Source: Allium sativum (lineage: Eukaryota > Streptophyta > Magnoliopsida > Asparagales > Amaryllidaceae). Taken from it: a stretch of DNA of 64,000 bases. Shown one piece after another: positions 11,847-25,241 of this stretch (the first letter of the stretch is position 1; every line of letters starts with the position of its first letter). Under the pieces are notes generated by a model. It made no database searches, had not been told where the DNA came from, and saw only the letters and a list, made by a program, of their open reading frames with translations. Both the position numbers and the translations under genes were made by a program. Location: positions 399,754,192-399,818,191 of the forward strand of contig CM060921.1 in NCBI GenBank assembly GCA_030737875.1, read 5' to 3'.

Positions 11847-14169
11847 ACACATGTATATAATAACCATGATAAACAATCAACCATCATCCAGAGTGCATTA
11901 CACAACTGCATAAGCATTAATAATAAATAATTAACACTCATCACAGCCTGTCAACCCATCGGTTGATATAACTAAATATTGGGATAAGTGTATGTTCGAT
12001 ATCATCCCAACACCCGTGTGGGGTTTTCAAAGAATAAATACTGATTATTATTTGTGCAGTTGGGCGATGTGTAAAATTTATCGTCCCAATCAATATCAGT
12101 CAAATGGGTGTATATAAACAAATCGTCCGATTTGTAAATGAATATTTATTTTTATTTCAGGAGAATTTTATGTCGTTCACATATATATGATAAAAATTAT
12201 ATTTTTAACGATAAAATATTTTATTCAACATATGAATATTTTTTATAGTTCATTTATACAATAAAAATGTTATTTTTATTATTCACACATTTTATTCAAC
12301 ACGTTAATATTTTATTTTCTATTTCACACAACAATCAGATCACAATACAGTCCAAACAAGTAATCATGGTTTCAATCAAAGGTGTCGGATGTTAGCAAGA
12401 AACGTCTGCATCCTAATATATATTTAACTGCAAATTAATTAGAGTGAGAAGGAGTTCTCACCTTTGGTTTCCACTTCATCATCCTTTAATTGAACGGTTT
12501 GGATTTTGTTCGCTTCTAGGCGGTTCCTTCGGAATCTGTTTCACACGATTTATATTAAAATCATATTTTTAAACAATGATATATATATATATAAGATTTT
12601 ATTCCAATGTTATTTATGTAACAAAAAAATCACATTTTTATTTAAGCAAAATCATTTACAACAAATCACATTTTTAATAATGTTGTTTATATAAAAATTA
12701 CTTTTTTATCACCAAGTCATTTATATAAAAATTACATTTTTATCCAATGCTATGTATATTAAAAATTGCATTTTTTTTAAATAATGACATTTATAAATAA
12801 AAATCACATTTCATTAATTATGTTATTTATATAAAAATCATATTTGTATAATGATACTGTATATAAAAATCATATTTTTATATCGCTACTATTTCCGTTT
12901 TAAAAACAATGCTTTTTTCCATTTTTAAAATAATGATTTTTTTTAAACAACACTATTTATATTTTTAAAATAATGATATTCATTTTTTTTAAAACGACAC
13001 TATTTATATTTAAAGCTATTTATATAATGAAAAATCACAATTTTCATATCGCTACAATATATATAAAAATTATATTTTTATAGCGCTACTGTATATATAA
13101 AGATCATTTTTATAATGCTACTGTATATATAAAGATCATATTTTTATAATGCTACTGTATATATAAAGATCATATTTTTATAATGCTACTATATATAAAA
13201 ATCAAATTTTTACCTTGCTATTATATATATAAAAATCGAATTTTTTTTATACTGCTGTTTTTATTTTTAAAAACAACATTTTTAAAACAAAGTTATTTCT
13301 TTTTTTCAATAAATTACATTTTTAAATCCAAAATATTTATATGTAAAAATTCTATTTATATTTTTATATGTAACATATGTAAGCTAAAAATCATATTTTT
13401 AGCTAACAAACACTTTTTCCATAGAATATATCATTTTATACATCGCATAAATATATTTCATTCCATTTTAAAAGTGATTATAGAAATCTCACCTTGAGTT
13501 CCACTCCCAAATTCGTAGCAAGTTTCGAATCCTTTACGGCTGACTCTAGAATATCGTGCTCGCCTTCACGATTCTGATGGTGCCTTGTTTGCTAATTTCT
13601 GTAATCGTTTACAAATGTTATATGAGTTTAAACTTTAAACCTTTAAATATATGATTAACATAATCAAACTAATTAATAATTAACTTAATTAATGATTTCC
13701 TTAATTCTTTCATTACCGTTAATTATCGTTCCCCTTCCTCTGTCAAAATTGGAATCAATGAATCCATTTGCTCGACCAAAATTCTCATCGCCGCTCGCCA
13801 ATCGAGAACGCCAGAATCTGATCAGTGACTGTCACTCCAAAGCCCTCGACGTCCTCCACCTGCGCCAACAGTCGCGTACAGCTCGACCCTCCCTGCTTCT
13901 CGAAAAACAAACCCAATGCCAGCTGCTTTGAGCAGCAATTTCGACCCCCTCAATAGATGAAATCGGATCATCTCTGTCAAACAGCTAGACTGCTCCAAGA
14001 TCAAGAGTTTTCCCTTTTTGAAGATCTCGAATTGGTGAATAAATCGAGTGCAAATTGAAGAGGGAAGATGAAAGTTCCTGTCCGTCGGTTTTTTTTAACA
14101 AGGGTGGAGGCGGAAATCTTTTTTTGCATTGACCACGATGAATGAGAATAGGGCTTTGACTCATTGGAT

Positions 14170-14214
<45 letters not shown>

Positions 14215-15085
14215 AAATTCTCAAATTTACTTGTTTTAAATCCGAACTCCAAATCTAATCCAACGACTATTGCCCTATATTAAAAACCCCTATTCCGAAC
14301 ACAATGGGATATGCATCGTAAGCCAATTTGGCTGTTTTGATAGGTTTTTATCAAATTTAAAATATAAAATCAATATATATTAAATTTGAACGTACATTTT
14401 AATTTACCGGGGCCACAGACTGACTCCAAAAATTACAGAAAAATTATATCTAGTTATGTTTTGATGATACAGTCCTAACAAAACTAATTTCGTCGAATTT
14501 GGAGAACGTATGAAAAATGGTCACTTTCTGGTCGATCCAATTCAAATTTAAATTACCAAACACATTTAAATTTACTGCCCTCGCATATTAAATCCAAAAA
14601 TTATGAAATTTGAAATCTAGCAATAATTTGACATTCTAGATCCAACAAAAGTGGTTTTGTCGAAAACGGAGGTCGTTTGCAAAATGGCTATTTTTAAGGG
14701 CTATATATTATATAAAAAACATATAAATTCCATAGCGACTATTCTAAATTTTAAATTGAACATAACTTTCAATTTATATTATGAAATCTCAATTTTTCAC
14801 ATTCGTTAGAAAGATATTATTAGACAGACTCAAATATTTCAAGTTTGACTGAAATCCGAATTATTTTGAATCCTATACATTCAATTGAAATTTGAAATCG
14901 AATTTTCAAACTACCACGCCATTTCAATCTCGTTATATAATTAAAATAAATTTATTCATTCTAACTTCGATTTAAATAAATTTTTAGTCGTTATTATTTA
15001 AAATAAATCATTTTAAATATTCAAAATCCATTGAAATTGCTAAAATAAAAATTTTAAATTGGTTCTGAAAATCCGAGTTGTTACG
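11847..15085 (-). repeat. Element M 3' LTR
   Basis: Matches 16288-19536 along its whole length. The start on the minus strand reads CGTAACAACTCGG, with the usual first T changed to C. The last 51 bases are missing because N inserted there. It includes a long AT-rich minisatellite region (about 12540-13260) and a more GC-rich block (13700-14150). Confidence 0.85.
12540..13260 (-). repeat. AT-rich minisatellite of M 3' LTR
   Basis: Degenerate 30- to 35-bp units built on ATATAAAAATCATATTTTTA. The clearest run is at about 13060-13200 with GCTACTGTATATATAAAGAT. The 5' LTR carries the matching array at about 16985-17700 with different unit counts. Confidence 0.8.
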
Positions 15086-15456
15086 ATCTCCCCTACTTAA
15101 AATATTTTCATCCTCAAAAAGGAACGGAGCTGAAAGTTGTTTAACTAACCAACTCACCTTTCATCCTGGCGTTCATTCTTCAACTTTTCAATTTCTAAGA
15201 ATTTTCAAATTCTTCAAAAATTTGGCTAACACCTTAATTTTTCAAAAAAATTCGCCATAACCTCCTTTGTACGGGGAGACCTTTAAAACCGCAACTTGCC
15301 TCACAGGGCCCTCGTCAATCCAAAAGAAAAAGAAAATGCTAAATGGCAAGCCAATCGGCTCATAAAATCATCAAAATCCAAGAAATACAGTAAATATGTA
15401 TCTATTTGTCGGGCATACAATTTTATTCCTCTACTTAGCTTCCATGCTATGACATG

Positions 15457-15523
<67 letters not shown>

Positions 15524-16236
15524 ATGCAATTGCAGTCAATTTTCAATTCAGTTCAATATTTGATTCAATTTGGCTCAATTTACCTTTCATTCTGTTATTA
15601 GTTTTTATTATTCCAATATTTTTATTACTTAAACTAATAATCATCCATACCACCAGCAATCGATTAAGTGATTAACTTTTTAGATTTATATAACTTTTAT
15701 ATAGTCAAAAATCATATTTTTAGTGCAAATCACAACAATAAACTCTATCTAAGTTTTGGTTCTCACACCAGTCAATTGGAAATACATAGATATACCACTT
15801 TTGAAACTCGAGGAACTAATAGAACTAGGCATACTTATCTAGAATTCTTACATAAATACTGATGATGATCGATCAATCACCATAATTATCCTCGGGCAGC
15901 TAGAGTGTGATTCTGTATTTACCCAGTATATTTGAGACTTCATATACACGCTAGCTTGGCGTATATGCAAAATCTTCATATACTCGATTGTCCAAAATAA
16001 AATAAAATAAAATATTGTAATACATATAATAAGTTTTTAATTTCCAAAACCAAACTTTGTTTTCATTTTTATTTTGAAATAATAATACTCTTTCAACTCA
16101 TTCTGGGATACTACTAATCCCATCTCTAACGAGTCATTCTTATTGGATATTACTATTCCAATCTCTGATGAATTCTTTCGTTTGGTTCTAACGTGTCTTG
16201 TTCTCGAGCTCTGTAACCAAAGCTATGATACCACGC
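15086..16236 (-). other. Element M internal domain with PPT and PBS
   Basis: Polypurine tract TTAAGTAGGGGAGAT on the minus strand is 15086-15100. Primer site TGGTATCATAGC, one change from the canonical TGGTATCAGAGC, is 16222-16233, three bases from the LTR end (16237). No reading frame of note. A stretch complementary to the CACACCAGTC box of P's LTR is kept here (about 15752-15773), although M's LTR lacks the partner box. Confidence 0.85.
15461..15526. repeat. Compound (TA)n(TG)n microsatellite
   Basis: About 16 TA repeats run directly into about 14 TG repeats inside M's internal domain. P's internal domain has no such run at this place, so the microsatellite arose or expanded within M. Confidence 0.97.
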
Positions 16237-18627
16237 TGAAACGACCCAAACAATTACCATATAATCTTATTATATGGATTCCATACAACACATGTACATA
16301 ATAACCATGATAAACAATCATCCATCATCCAGAGTGCATTACACAACTGCATAAGCATTAAAAATAAATAATTAACGCTCATCACAGTCTGTCAACCCAT
16401 CGGTTGACATACAACTAAATATTGGGATTAATGTATGTTCATATCATCCCAATACCCGTGTAGGGTTTTCAAACAACAAATACTGATAGTTATTTGTGTA
16501 GGTGGGCGATGTGTAAAATTTATCATCCCAATCAATATCAGTCAAATGGGTGCACATAAACAAATCTTTCGATTTGTAAATGAATATTTATTTTCATTTC
16601 AGGAGAATTTTATGTCGTTCACATATATACATTAAAAATTATATTTTTAACGATAAAATATTTTATTCAATATATGAATATTTTTTATAGTTCATTTATA
16701 CAATAAAAATGATATTTTTATTATTCACACATTTTAGTCAACACATGAATATTTTATTTTCCATTTCACACTACGATCACATCACAATACAGTCCTAACA
16801 AACAATCATGGTTTCAATCAAAGGTGTCGGGTGTTACTAAGCACCGTCTGCATCCTAATATATATTTAACTGAAAAATAATTAGAGTGAGAAGGAGTTCT
16901 CACCTTTGGTTTCCACTCCGTCATTCTTTAATTGAACGGTTTGGATTTTGTTCTCTCTCTGGCGGTTCCATCGCAATCTATTTCACGCGATTTATATTAA
17001 AATCATATTTTTAAACAAAGCTATATATATAAAAATCAGATATTATTCCAATGTTATTTATGTAACAAAAAAAATCACATTTTTATTTAAGAAAAATCAT
17101 TTACAACAAAACACATTTTTAATAATGTCGTTTATATAAAAATTACATTTTTATCACAAAGTCATTTATATAAAAAAAATTCATTTTTATCCAATGCTAT
17201 GTATATTAAAAATCACATTTTCTTAAATAATGATATTTATAAATAAAAATCACATTTCATTAATTATGTTATTTATATAAAAATCATATTTTTATAACGA
17301 TATTAGATATAAAAATCATATTTTATATCGCCACTATTTCCATTTTAAAAACAATGCTTTTTTCTATTTTTAAAACAATGATATTTATTTTTTTAAAACA
17401 ATAATATTTATATTTTTAAAACAATGATATTTTTTTTAAAACGACACTATTTATATTTAAAGCTATTTATATAATAAAAAAATCACATTTTTCATATCGC
17501 TACAATATATATATATAAATCATATTCTTATAACGCTACAGTATATATAAAGATCATATTTTTATAACGCTACTATATATATAAAGATCATATTTTTGTA
17601 ACTGATCTTTATATATAAAGATCATATTTTTAAAACGCTATTATACGTAAAAAAAATCATATTTTTACCTTGCTTTTTTATATATATAAATCGATTTTTT
17701 TATAATGCTATTTTTATTTTTAATAACAACATTTTTAAAACAAAGTTATTTGTTTTTTTCTCTAAAATTACATTTTTTTAAATCCAATATATTTATATGT
17801 AAAAATTCTATTTATATTTTTATATGTAACATACGTAAGCTAAAAATCATATTTTTAGCTAACAAACACTTTTTCCATAGCACATATGATTTTATACATT
17901 GCATAAATATATTTCATTCCATTTTAAAAGTGAGTTTAGAAATCTCACCTTGAGTTCCACTCCCCCTAAATTCATAGCAAGTTCTGAATCCTTTACGATC
18001 GACACTAGAATGTCATGCTCGCCTTCACGATTCCGATGTTGCCTTGTTTGCTAATTTCTGTAATCGTTTGCAAACATTATACGAGTTTAAACTTTAAACT
18101 TTTAAATATATAACTAACATAATTAAACTAATTAATAATTAACTTAATTAATGATTTCCTTAATTCTTTCATTACCACTAATTATCGTTCCCCTTCCTCT
18201 GTCAAAACTGGAATCAATGAACCCATTTTCTCGACCAAAATTCTTACCGCCGCCCGCCAATCGGGAACGCAGGAATCCAATCATTGACTGTCTCCAAAGT
18301 CGTCGACATCCTCCACCTGCGCCGACAGCCACGTATGTCTCGACCGTCCCTGTTTCTCGAAAAAAAAACCCAACGCCAACTGCTTTGTGCAGCAATTTCG
18401 ACCCCCTCAATAGATGAAATCGGATCATCTCCGTTAAACAACTAGACTGGTCCAAGCTCAAGAGTTTTCCCTTTTGAAGATCTCGAATTGGTGAATAAAT
18501 CAAGTGCAAATTAAAGAGGGAAGATGGAAGTTCATGTTCGTCGGTTTTTTTTAACAAGGCTGGAGGCGGAAATCTTTTTCTGCGTTGACCACGATGAATG
18601 AGAATAGGGGTTTGACTCATTGGATTG

Positions 18628-18658
<31 letters not shown>

Positions 18659-19536
18659 TATTAAATTCTCAAATTTACTTGTTTTAAATTCGAACTCCAA
18701 ATCTAACCCAACGACTGTCGCCCTATACTAAATACCCCTATTTCGGACACAATGGGATATGCATCGTGAGCCAATTTTGCTGTTACAATAGGTTTTTATC
18801 AAATTTAAAATATAATATCAATATATATTGAATTTGAATGTACATTTTAGTTTACCGGGGCCACATACTGACTCCAAAAATTACAGAAAAATTATATCTA
18901 GTTAAGTTTTGACAATACGGTCCTAACAAAACTAATTTCGTCGAATTTGGAGAACATTTGAAAATGGTCACTTTCTGGTCGATCCAATTCAAATTTAAAT
19001 TACCAAACACATTTAGATTTACTGCGCTCACATATTAAATCCAAAAATTGTGAAATTTGAAACCTAACAATAATTTGATATTCCGGATCCAACAAAAGTG
19101 GTTTTGTCAAAACGGAGGTCATTTGCAATATGGCTATTTTTAAGGGATATATATTATATAAAATATATATAAATTCCATAGCGACTATTCAATATTTTAA
19201 ACTGGACATAACTTTAAATTTATATTATGAAATCTCAATTTTTCACATTCGTTAGAAAGATATTATTAGACAGTCTCAAATATTTCTGGTTTAACTGAAA
19301 TCCGATTTATTTTGAATCCTGTACATTCAATAGAAATTGAAATTGAAATCGAATTTTCAAAATACTACGCCATTTCATGCTCGTTATATAATTAAAATAA
19401 ATTTATTCATTCTAACTTCGATTTAAATAATTTTTTAGTCATTATTATTTAAAATAAATCATTTTAAATATTCAAAATCCGTTAAAATTGCTAAAATAAA
19501 AATTTTAAATTGGTTCTACAAATCCGGGTTGTTACA
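16237..19536 (-). repeat. Element M 5' LTR, 3.3 kb
   Basis: On the minus strand it starts TGTAACAACCCGG (19536 leftwards) and ends GGGTCGTTTCA at 16237, three bases before the primer site. It gives the full LTR length for M. It carries the repeated upstream module (about 18915 and 19085), a TA microsatellite (18632-18657) and the AT-rich minisatellite (about 16985-17700). Confidence 0.85.
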
Positions 19537-19748
19537 GGAAAGCATAAGAAAGTCCTATCCAGAGCTCTTTACCTGGTAAGATTTTAAACCATGATATAGT
19601 TATTCCTTTGTTAGTAAACCGCATGCTAGGATAGGCTTGTTGTGTTATGTATGATTGATTGTTTGTAAATGGATTATAGGCATGTGGGGCACCATTGTTG
19701 TTTCTGAGTTAAGGAATTTCGGGGGTGAAATTTCTTAAGGAGGGAGAG
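19537..19748 (+). pseudogene. C-terminal tail of a Tekay/Del-type gypsy polyprotein and 3' UTR
   Basis: The frame at 19538-19579 reads ESIRKSYPELFTW then a stop, matching the typical C-terminal end of Tekay/Del polyproteins (a ...YPELF... motif after the integrase). About 130 bases later GAATTTCGGGGGTGAAATTT, then CTTAAGGAGGGAGAG, form the lineage's usual pre-LTR block and polypurine tract. M was inserted just upstream of these codons, so the rest of the polyprotein is off-window. Confidence 0.7.
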
Positions 19749-22153
19749 TGTAATGACTCGCATTCTACATATCGGAGGATCATAGAATATTTATTTTATT
19801 TTCATGTGAAGTCATATGGTCGTGTGACTTTGGGAAACGACTATTGGGGTCATTTCCCATATTCACGATTTTCACCGAATTTTAAATGACTGATTTAACC
19901 CTAGCAAATCTTGTTTCGCCAATAACTTCTGATTGGTAAGGAGTTTTAACCCGAAACCACTTCGATTGGACTTGGATGATGGTTTCCCATTACATAGATT
20001 GGTCACATTAATCAAATGGACTTACCGTTTGGGAGATATGGCTGAAATAAGATTTGAAGATGGAAAAACAGCCTAATCGGGTTTAATTGGGTGACTAACA
20101 GCTAGGCCCATAACCCATTTCGGGATTAGGGTTATGGGAGGGCTGAAAGGAGTTGGAGAACCATCTCATTTCATTTTTATAGCCACTACAAACATCCCTT
20201 GAACCCTAGTAATGGCCTCTATCTTCCAAATCTCTCTCTAATCACTAATTAAGCAAATCAACATCAAATCAAGTCGGATTAATATCAAATTCGAGGTAGA
20301 GCTGCTGCACCGCATTGGAATCCGAGCCAATTAGTAGAAGTTTCAGATCTATAATTAATTATTGGCTAAGGTGAGTGATTTGCATGTTTATACACTAATT
20401 AAGGCTAATTAGGGATGATTGTTGATAATTAGCGAAATTATACATCTGAAAAATATGGAAAAATATGCATAAATTCTAAAATAATATTTTATGTCACCTA
20501 TATAAATTGGATTAAGTTTGCTAATCCCAAAATTTAGGGGATTGAGGGGAAAACCTTGGATTTGGGTATGATTGATCCTAAATAACACATGTGATTGATG
20601 TTTTAATGTTTTTGATTGATTACACATGTTATTATTTATGTTTCGTGTTCTTCGAGATTGCATAGAAATGTTAGAATGGTCGAAAACTCCATCATGTGGC
20701 GTACATAGCTTGCTGGAAGAGAAGCAGTAATTTGGACTAGATCAGATCGAGCTCGCCACCTCGAACCGACCCGAGCTCGCTGCCTCGAACCGCTCGCACT
20801 CGAGCACCACGAGCTGCCTATACCCACGAATCGAGGAAAGAGGCCAAACCGAATGGGTTTCCATGAGCCACCTGCTCGAGCCAAGAGGCTCGACCCCGAA
20901 CTGCGACTGCACTCTGAACTGAACTAGCTTGTGCTCACCATGACCGACCCGAACCGATGGAGGGCTCAACCCACGAACCGATGGAGGATCCCCGACCCAA
21001 CCTGGAGAAGAGCTCGCGAATCGACGCTAATGAAGTAGCACGACCCGACCCGAACCGGGATGATGACCACGAACCGGATTTGAGTTCCCTCTAGAGACGA
21101 CGATTGTGAACTCTTCTGAAGATCAAATCCAATCTGACTAAAACCCGAGATGCAAAGGAAGTCCAAATGAGAAGTTATGGCTCAAGTTCCAGATGGGAAC
21201 CAAAGAGTTAACTTCAAGAGTTGGACTTTGCTACAGGATGTGCGCAAAGGGGTTATCGATATCTATAACTTTGGTTCACCACTGAGAGAGGGGGCATGTA
21301 AACGAACTAGAGCCAAGGCTGTGTGGACTGGTTGCCCCACTAGGGTTATTGACTATGGACCAATGCAGTGGGGTCAGAGTAATAGTTGTACGGGGTGGGA
21401 CTCCGACATTTCCCTAAAGGGCAAAGTGGTCGTAGAAATAGTTGTGCGGGGTGGGACTCTGTCGTGGCCCCTATAGATATGGTGATCAAAGCGGTGGATA
21501 TTGTATGCTTTATGCACTGAGTGAGAGATGTGAGGATGTTTTATATGTTTGATGTTTGTTATCGCTATGACACGCACACTCCCATTTTTACATCCTATGT
21601 TAAGTGTTATCCTAGAGTATTGTACATCTTGTTGTGCTAACTCTTTGGTTGCAGGTCCAGGTCAGGTATGATTATTTATACCTGTTATTGCTTTATTTAG
21701 ATGCACAGATTTGCTACCGCTCACACCGGACTTTCATCTGATCCAGAGTTTTATGTTTCTTCTTATTATTATAGGTGTTCCTAAACGAGCAGACTAAAGA
21801 CAAGTTAAGTGGTTATGCACGAGTAGCTGTCCCGAGACGAGCAGGTGGCTTCCACATACTATATACATATATTCTTCATGTGTTGTTGTTGGTCACTGCT
21901 TTGGGCATTAGTAGTGTACCTCTTTTATTTCCTTTTTAGAGATAGTATTTTGAAGTTGTTATAATGGCTTGGATCATAAGCTGTATTTTGGATTTCGCTG
22001 CTCTGAAGGATATGGATCATAAGCTGTGAGATATACTACAGGTTCTTGATGATTCATCGTTGCAAACTCTTTCTCTTGACGATCGTCCCGTACCAGTCGG
22101 GCATTGGCGCAACACATTAAGGGAGATGTCTGATGGTACGGGGAACCGTCACA
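19749..22153 (+). repeat. T1: Tekay/Del-type 3' LTR
   Basis: Starts TGTAATGACTCGCATTCTAC right after the polypurine tract and ends GGAACCGTCACA. Its start resembles the T2 LTR (51409) and its late segment resembles T2 near 53800. It holds a GC-rich block (20730-21070) rich in CGAACCGACCCGAGCTCG, and a duplicated GGGGTGGGACTC segment (21395 and 21448). The 2405-bp length is plausible for this lineage. The right boundary is less sure than the left. Confidence 0.7.
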
Positions 22154-22236
22154 AATTATAAACAAACATGTGTAAGTGTATGTAATACTCTATTTTTAAT
22201 TCAGTATTGAAATCATTTCTACATGCTTAAGATGCT
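22154..22236. other. Short unassigned segment similar to 41012-41090
   Basis: This AT-rich stretch (TAATACTCTATTTTTAATTC) resembles 41012-41090. No gene is visible. It may be an old LTR or other flank split by later insertions. Confidence 0.4.
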
Positions 22237-22670
22237 TGTAACACCCTATAAAATTCATAAGTGATAATAATAAATTAAATAATTAAAAATAAGAAATTAA
22301 TGGTATGTTTGGAAAATGAGATTCTGCAACTTTTATAATTTGGCTACGAAACTCTTTTATTTGGATTCGTGGTGAAATTCAGAATCGTCTTCATATATAA
22401 TATACTAAAAACGGGGAAAAGTTACGAACTAATGAATTTGGACATTGTACGCAGATATATATATATTAATGGTGTAAAGATTATATATATTGTCAAAATA
22501 ATAATTTAAAATAAAAGGAGGGAAATTCAAATTTTGAATTTGGAGATAAGGTTTAGGGGACAACGTATATCAAATATATGGAAAAGAATGAAGCAAATTA
22601 ACGTAGTAAATAAAACAAGCAACTCAGCAAACGAGCCAAATCAAAGCTCGCTTAAACGTTGAAAACCATC
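22237..22670 (+). repeat. Z: LTR-like fragment
   Basis: Starts TGTAACACCCTATAAAATTC, a typical plant gypsy LTR opening, and resembles the start of X (59309) in its first 250 bases. It is interrupted at 22670 by the Tat element and probably resumes at 38208. No coding. Confidence 0.5.
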
Positions 22671-23379
22671 TGTTAGCCTACTTTGTGAACTAGGCCACAT
22701 AAAGTTGGAAGATCAGTTAGTGATTCCCTCAAAAATCGGATCGGATCGAAATTTCTTGACCAAGGCAGAACAATGCAGAACAGAGAAGGAAGAATTGCAG
22801 GCTGAACCGGATCGGTTCAGAGTAGCCCGACCCGCTTCCCCAATCTTTAGCTCATCCAATCCGAAATCAAATCTGTAGCAGTTATAACCCACATTCGCTG
22901 AATACTTGGAGTAGTTGCTCACCAGTTCTCCCCACGTTCACCCGCTAACTCGATGCACTGTCACCACTGAAGAAATCCGAACCCGACACCTGTGGGATGG
23001 GCGCCACGTGGGCCCGAACCAAAGCCATTCCAGAGGCTTTTTCACCTATAAATAGGCCATCAAGGGCCATTTGAAGGAATCTTTTGGCATTTTTAGAACT
23101 TAGACTCTCTTGTAGACCGATTTTCATCATTATATTTAGATTACAATCATCTTTTAAAGTAGATTTCAGAAGAGATTGAGTGAATCCATGCATTGTATGA
23201 ACGAAATTGAGTGAGACTTACTGTTGTATTTGCATTCAAATCATCAATCCAATGAGTAGAAAGTGGACGTAGGCTCTTTAAAGTCGAACCACTATAAATT
23301 GTGTGTTTTCTTTCCTTTTTATTTCATTTCATTAGAAATCATTGTTAGATCGGGTGTTAGAGCCATTTTGGATCTAACA
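22671..23379 (+). repeat. Tat element 5' LTR
   Basis: TGTTAGCCTACTTTGTGAAC to GGATCTAACA, 709 bp, closely matching 37492-38207. A TATA box (TATAAAT, 23047-23053) in the context CACCTATAAATAGG sits late in the LTR, giving a short R/U5. The segment after the LTR, TTTTGGTGCTTTAATTGAGA, is the likely primer site; it is not the initiator-Met type. Confidence 0.9.
23047..23055 (+). promoter_or_regulatory. TATA box of Tat 5' LTR
   Basis: CTATAAATAGG is conserved in the 3' LTR (TATAAAT at 37875-37881). It is the only strong TATA in the LTR. Confidence 0.75.
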
Positions 23380-23707
23380 TTTTGGTGCTTTAATTGAGAA
23401 ATCTTTGAATTCTCCGCTTTTTGGGATTATCGTTCTACTATTTGGACCCTCAAGTTCAAAGAAGTTAATCCTCTGTTTCCGATATTTTCATGTATTTGTT
23501 GATTAATCACTGAAGAAATGGACATTATGGATAAAGGAAAAAGTAAAAGAAGTGCAAGGAGCTCGGGAGAATGAAGCTAACGAAGATTGCAAGCCATGAT
23601 TGTAATGAGGTCACGGGGCTGAGTAACGATGCATGTCGATCTGATCCGGTTCCTCCGAACAGAATGGATGGCTCGACCCCGAACCGAAGCAGAGACACTG
23701 ATGCTGC

Positions 23708-25134
23708 TTGAGCCCCACTCCGAACCGAACCGATTCCACTTGCCTACTCCAATCCGATCCGAGCATGGCTGGAGCTGGTACCTCTACTCGAGCACCCACC
23801 CATGCTCCGAAACCGACCATGACGACTAGTGAACAACCTATTCCATCTGCACTATTTACACACAGAGACTTTTCACACTTCCTTGATATGCTTGAAAGTG
23901 CTAGGAATGCTTTGGAAGCTCAAAAGCGTGGCAGTCTTCGTATGCAAGAGAACATGATCACTATGAGTAGGGAAATCAATGAGCTTCGTAGGCAGAAGAC
24001 ACCCTTTCCAACTCGCCGCCTTGCAGCAGACCAGTCATCCTATTCGGATGAAGAGCGCCCTCGTGAAAGAAGGCCACTTGAGTGACCTTAAAATCTTGAT
24101 CAGTTGACCTTTGGATCTTTGGGATCCTGTGAAGATGTTGCTCGTGTGTTAGGACCTGACGACTCGAGCCTGAGAGAACCTATGTTGCTGCCCATGCGTG
24201 GATCTCATGTTCTACCCAGGGATCCTAATATTATCAATCTCATACAAGGACAGCTTCTCCAACCCCTTCCTCTCGTGAATGACAGGAGTGGAGTGAACAA
24301 AGTAGAGCAGCTGCCACTAGAAATAGGAGGACATCCCCTAATCAGAAGCGCAAGGGTAATCCGAACATTAGGGCCAGAGAGCCTGAGCCGACATTAACAA
24401 ATGGTGACGTATGGGCGATGGTGTGCCAAATCATGTCTGAAAGCCGACGCTACATCAATGAGGACTGGGGCACTGAACGAAGTCACATCCCCTTTACGGA
24501 TGATATACTGGACTTCCAATTCCCTCAGCGATTTAACTTGCCACAAATGGATAGGTATTCAGGGAGAACCGACCCATGACAACATCTGATGAGATATACA
24601 TGGTTCATGAATGCCGCAGCAGCTCCAGAAGCTGTAAAATGCAAAGCCTTCCCGATTTATCTAGAAGACGTGGCATTGGTGTGGTTCACCCGACTCCCTC
24701 CTTGGTCGATATCAACCTTTAAATAACTAAGTGAGCGCTTTATGAACTAGTTTCGGCTTCATGATCGAAAATCTAAAAGCGTCATTGAATTGTCAAGGAT
24801 TAAACAGGCTCCAAGTGAATCTTTAAAGTCATATTTAGACCATTTCAACCTGGCTGTTACCGAAGTCAGCGACCCTCATGAACCTACCATATTGATGGCC
24901 TCAATAGAAGGAGTCGACCCTGACACAGAATTCGGGGATTACTTGTTTGGAAAACCGCCCCCTACTAGGGAATTGTTCTACGAAAAAGCCAATATACGAT
25001 TGAGACAAGAGGAAGCCCACGCAAATAGAAAAAGAAAATCGGAAGGGGCTTCTAAGGAAGATATTCAAAGCAATGTTGCAGTAAAGCAGTCTGGCGACAG
25101 CTCAGGAAGAGTCGAGGTGAACATCGTCAACTAG
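23708..25134 (+). pseudogene. Tat element gag, broken
   Basis: Frames at 23708-24085, 24104-24397 and about 24500-25134 together cover gag. The first has a charged helical stretch (LESARNALEAQKRGSLRMQE) ending at a stop. The retrotransposon gag core is visible at about 24550-24900: MDRYSGRTDP, then FPIYLEDVALVWFTRLP, then SRIKQAPSESLKSYLDHFN. Stops fall inside it (after GRTDP at about 24577, after STFK at about 24722 and after FMN at about 24750). Its expected role is to form the capsid of the virus-like particle. No intact product is possible. Confidence 0.8.
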
Positions 25135-25241
25135 AACGAAGGTAAGAACAACAGAAATGCAACGGCAATAGAAGGAATAAAAATCGAGGGAACAACGCTA
25201 GCAAAAGACCTTGATTCCAAACTTTTTAGAACTATTCTCCG

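Larger units (their letters stand above)
11847..19536 (-). mobile_element. Element M: non-autonomous LTR retrotransposon, minus strand
   Basis: Two direct LTR copies (11847-15085 and 16237-19536) flank a 1151-bp internal domain. On the minus strand the order is 5' LTR, primer site, internal domain, polypurine tract, 3' LTR. No gag or pol frame is present. The internal domain matches that of P, and the LTR 5' half matches too, but M's LTR is 3.3 kb against 6.6 kb in P. The element is inserted in the terminal codons of a Tekay-type polyprotein (19537 onward). Its 3' LTR is cut by N at 11846. Confidence 0.85.

Noticed and set aside
15296..15601. 101-residue plus and 81-residue minus frames over the TA/TG run
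   Set aside because: Microsatellite translation only.
24104..24397. 97-residue frame between gag segments considered as a separate gene
   Set aside because: It sits inside the Tat gag between recognisable parts and is best read as a degenerate gag stretch.
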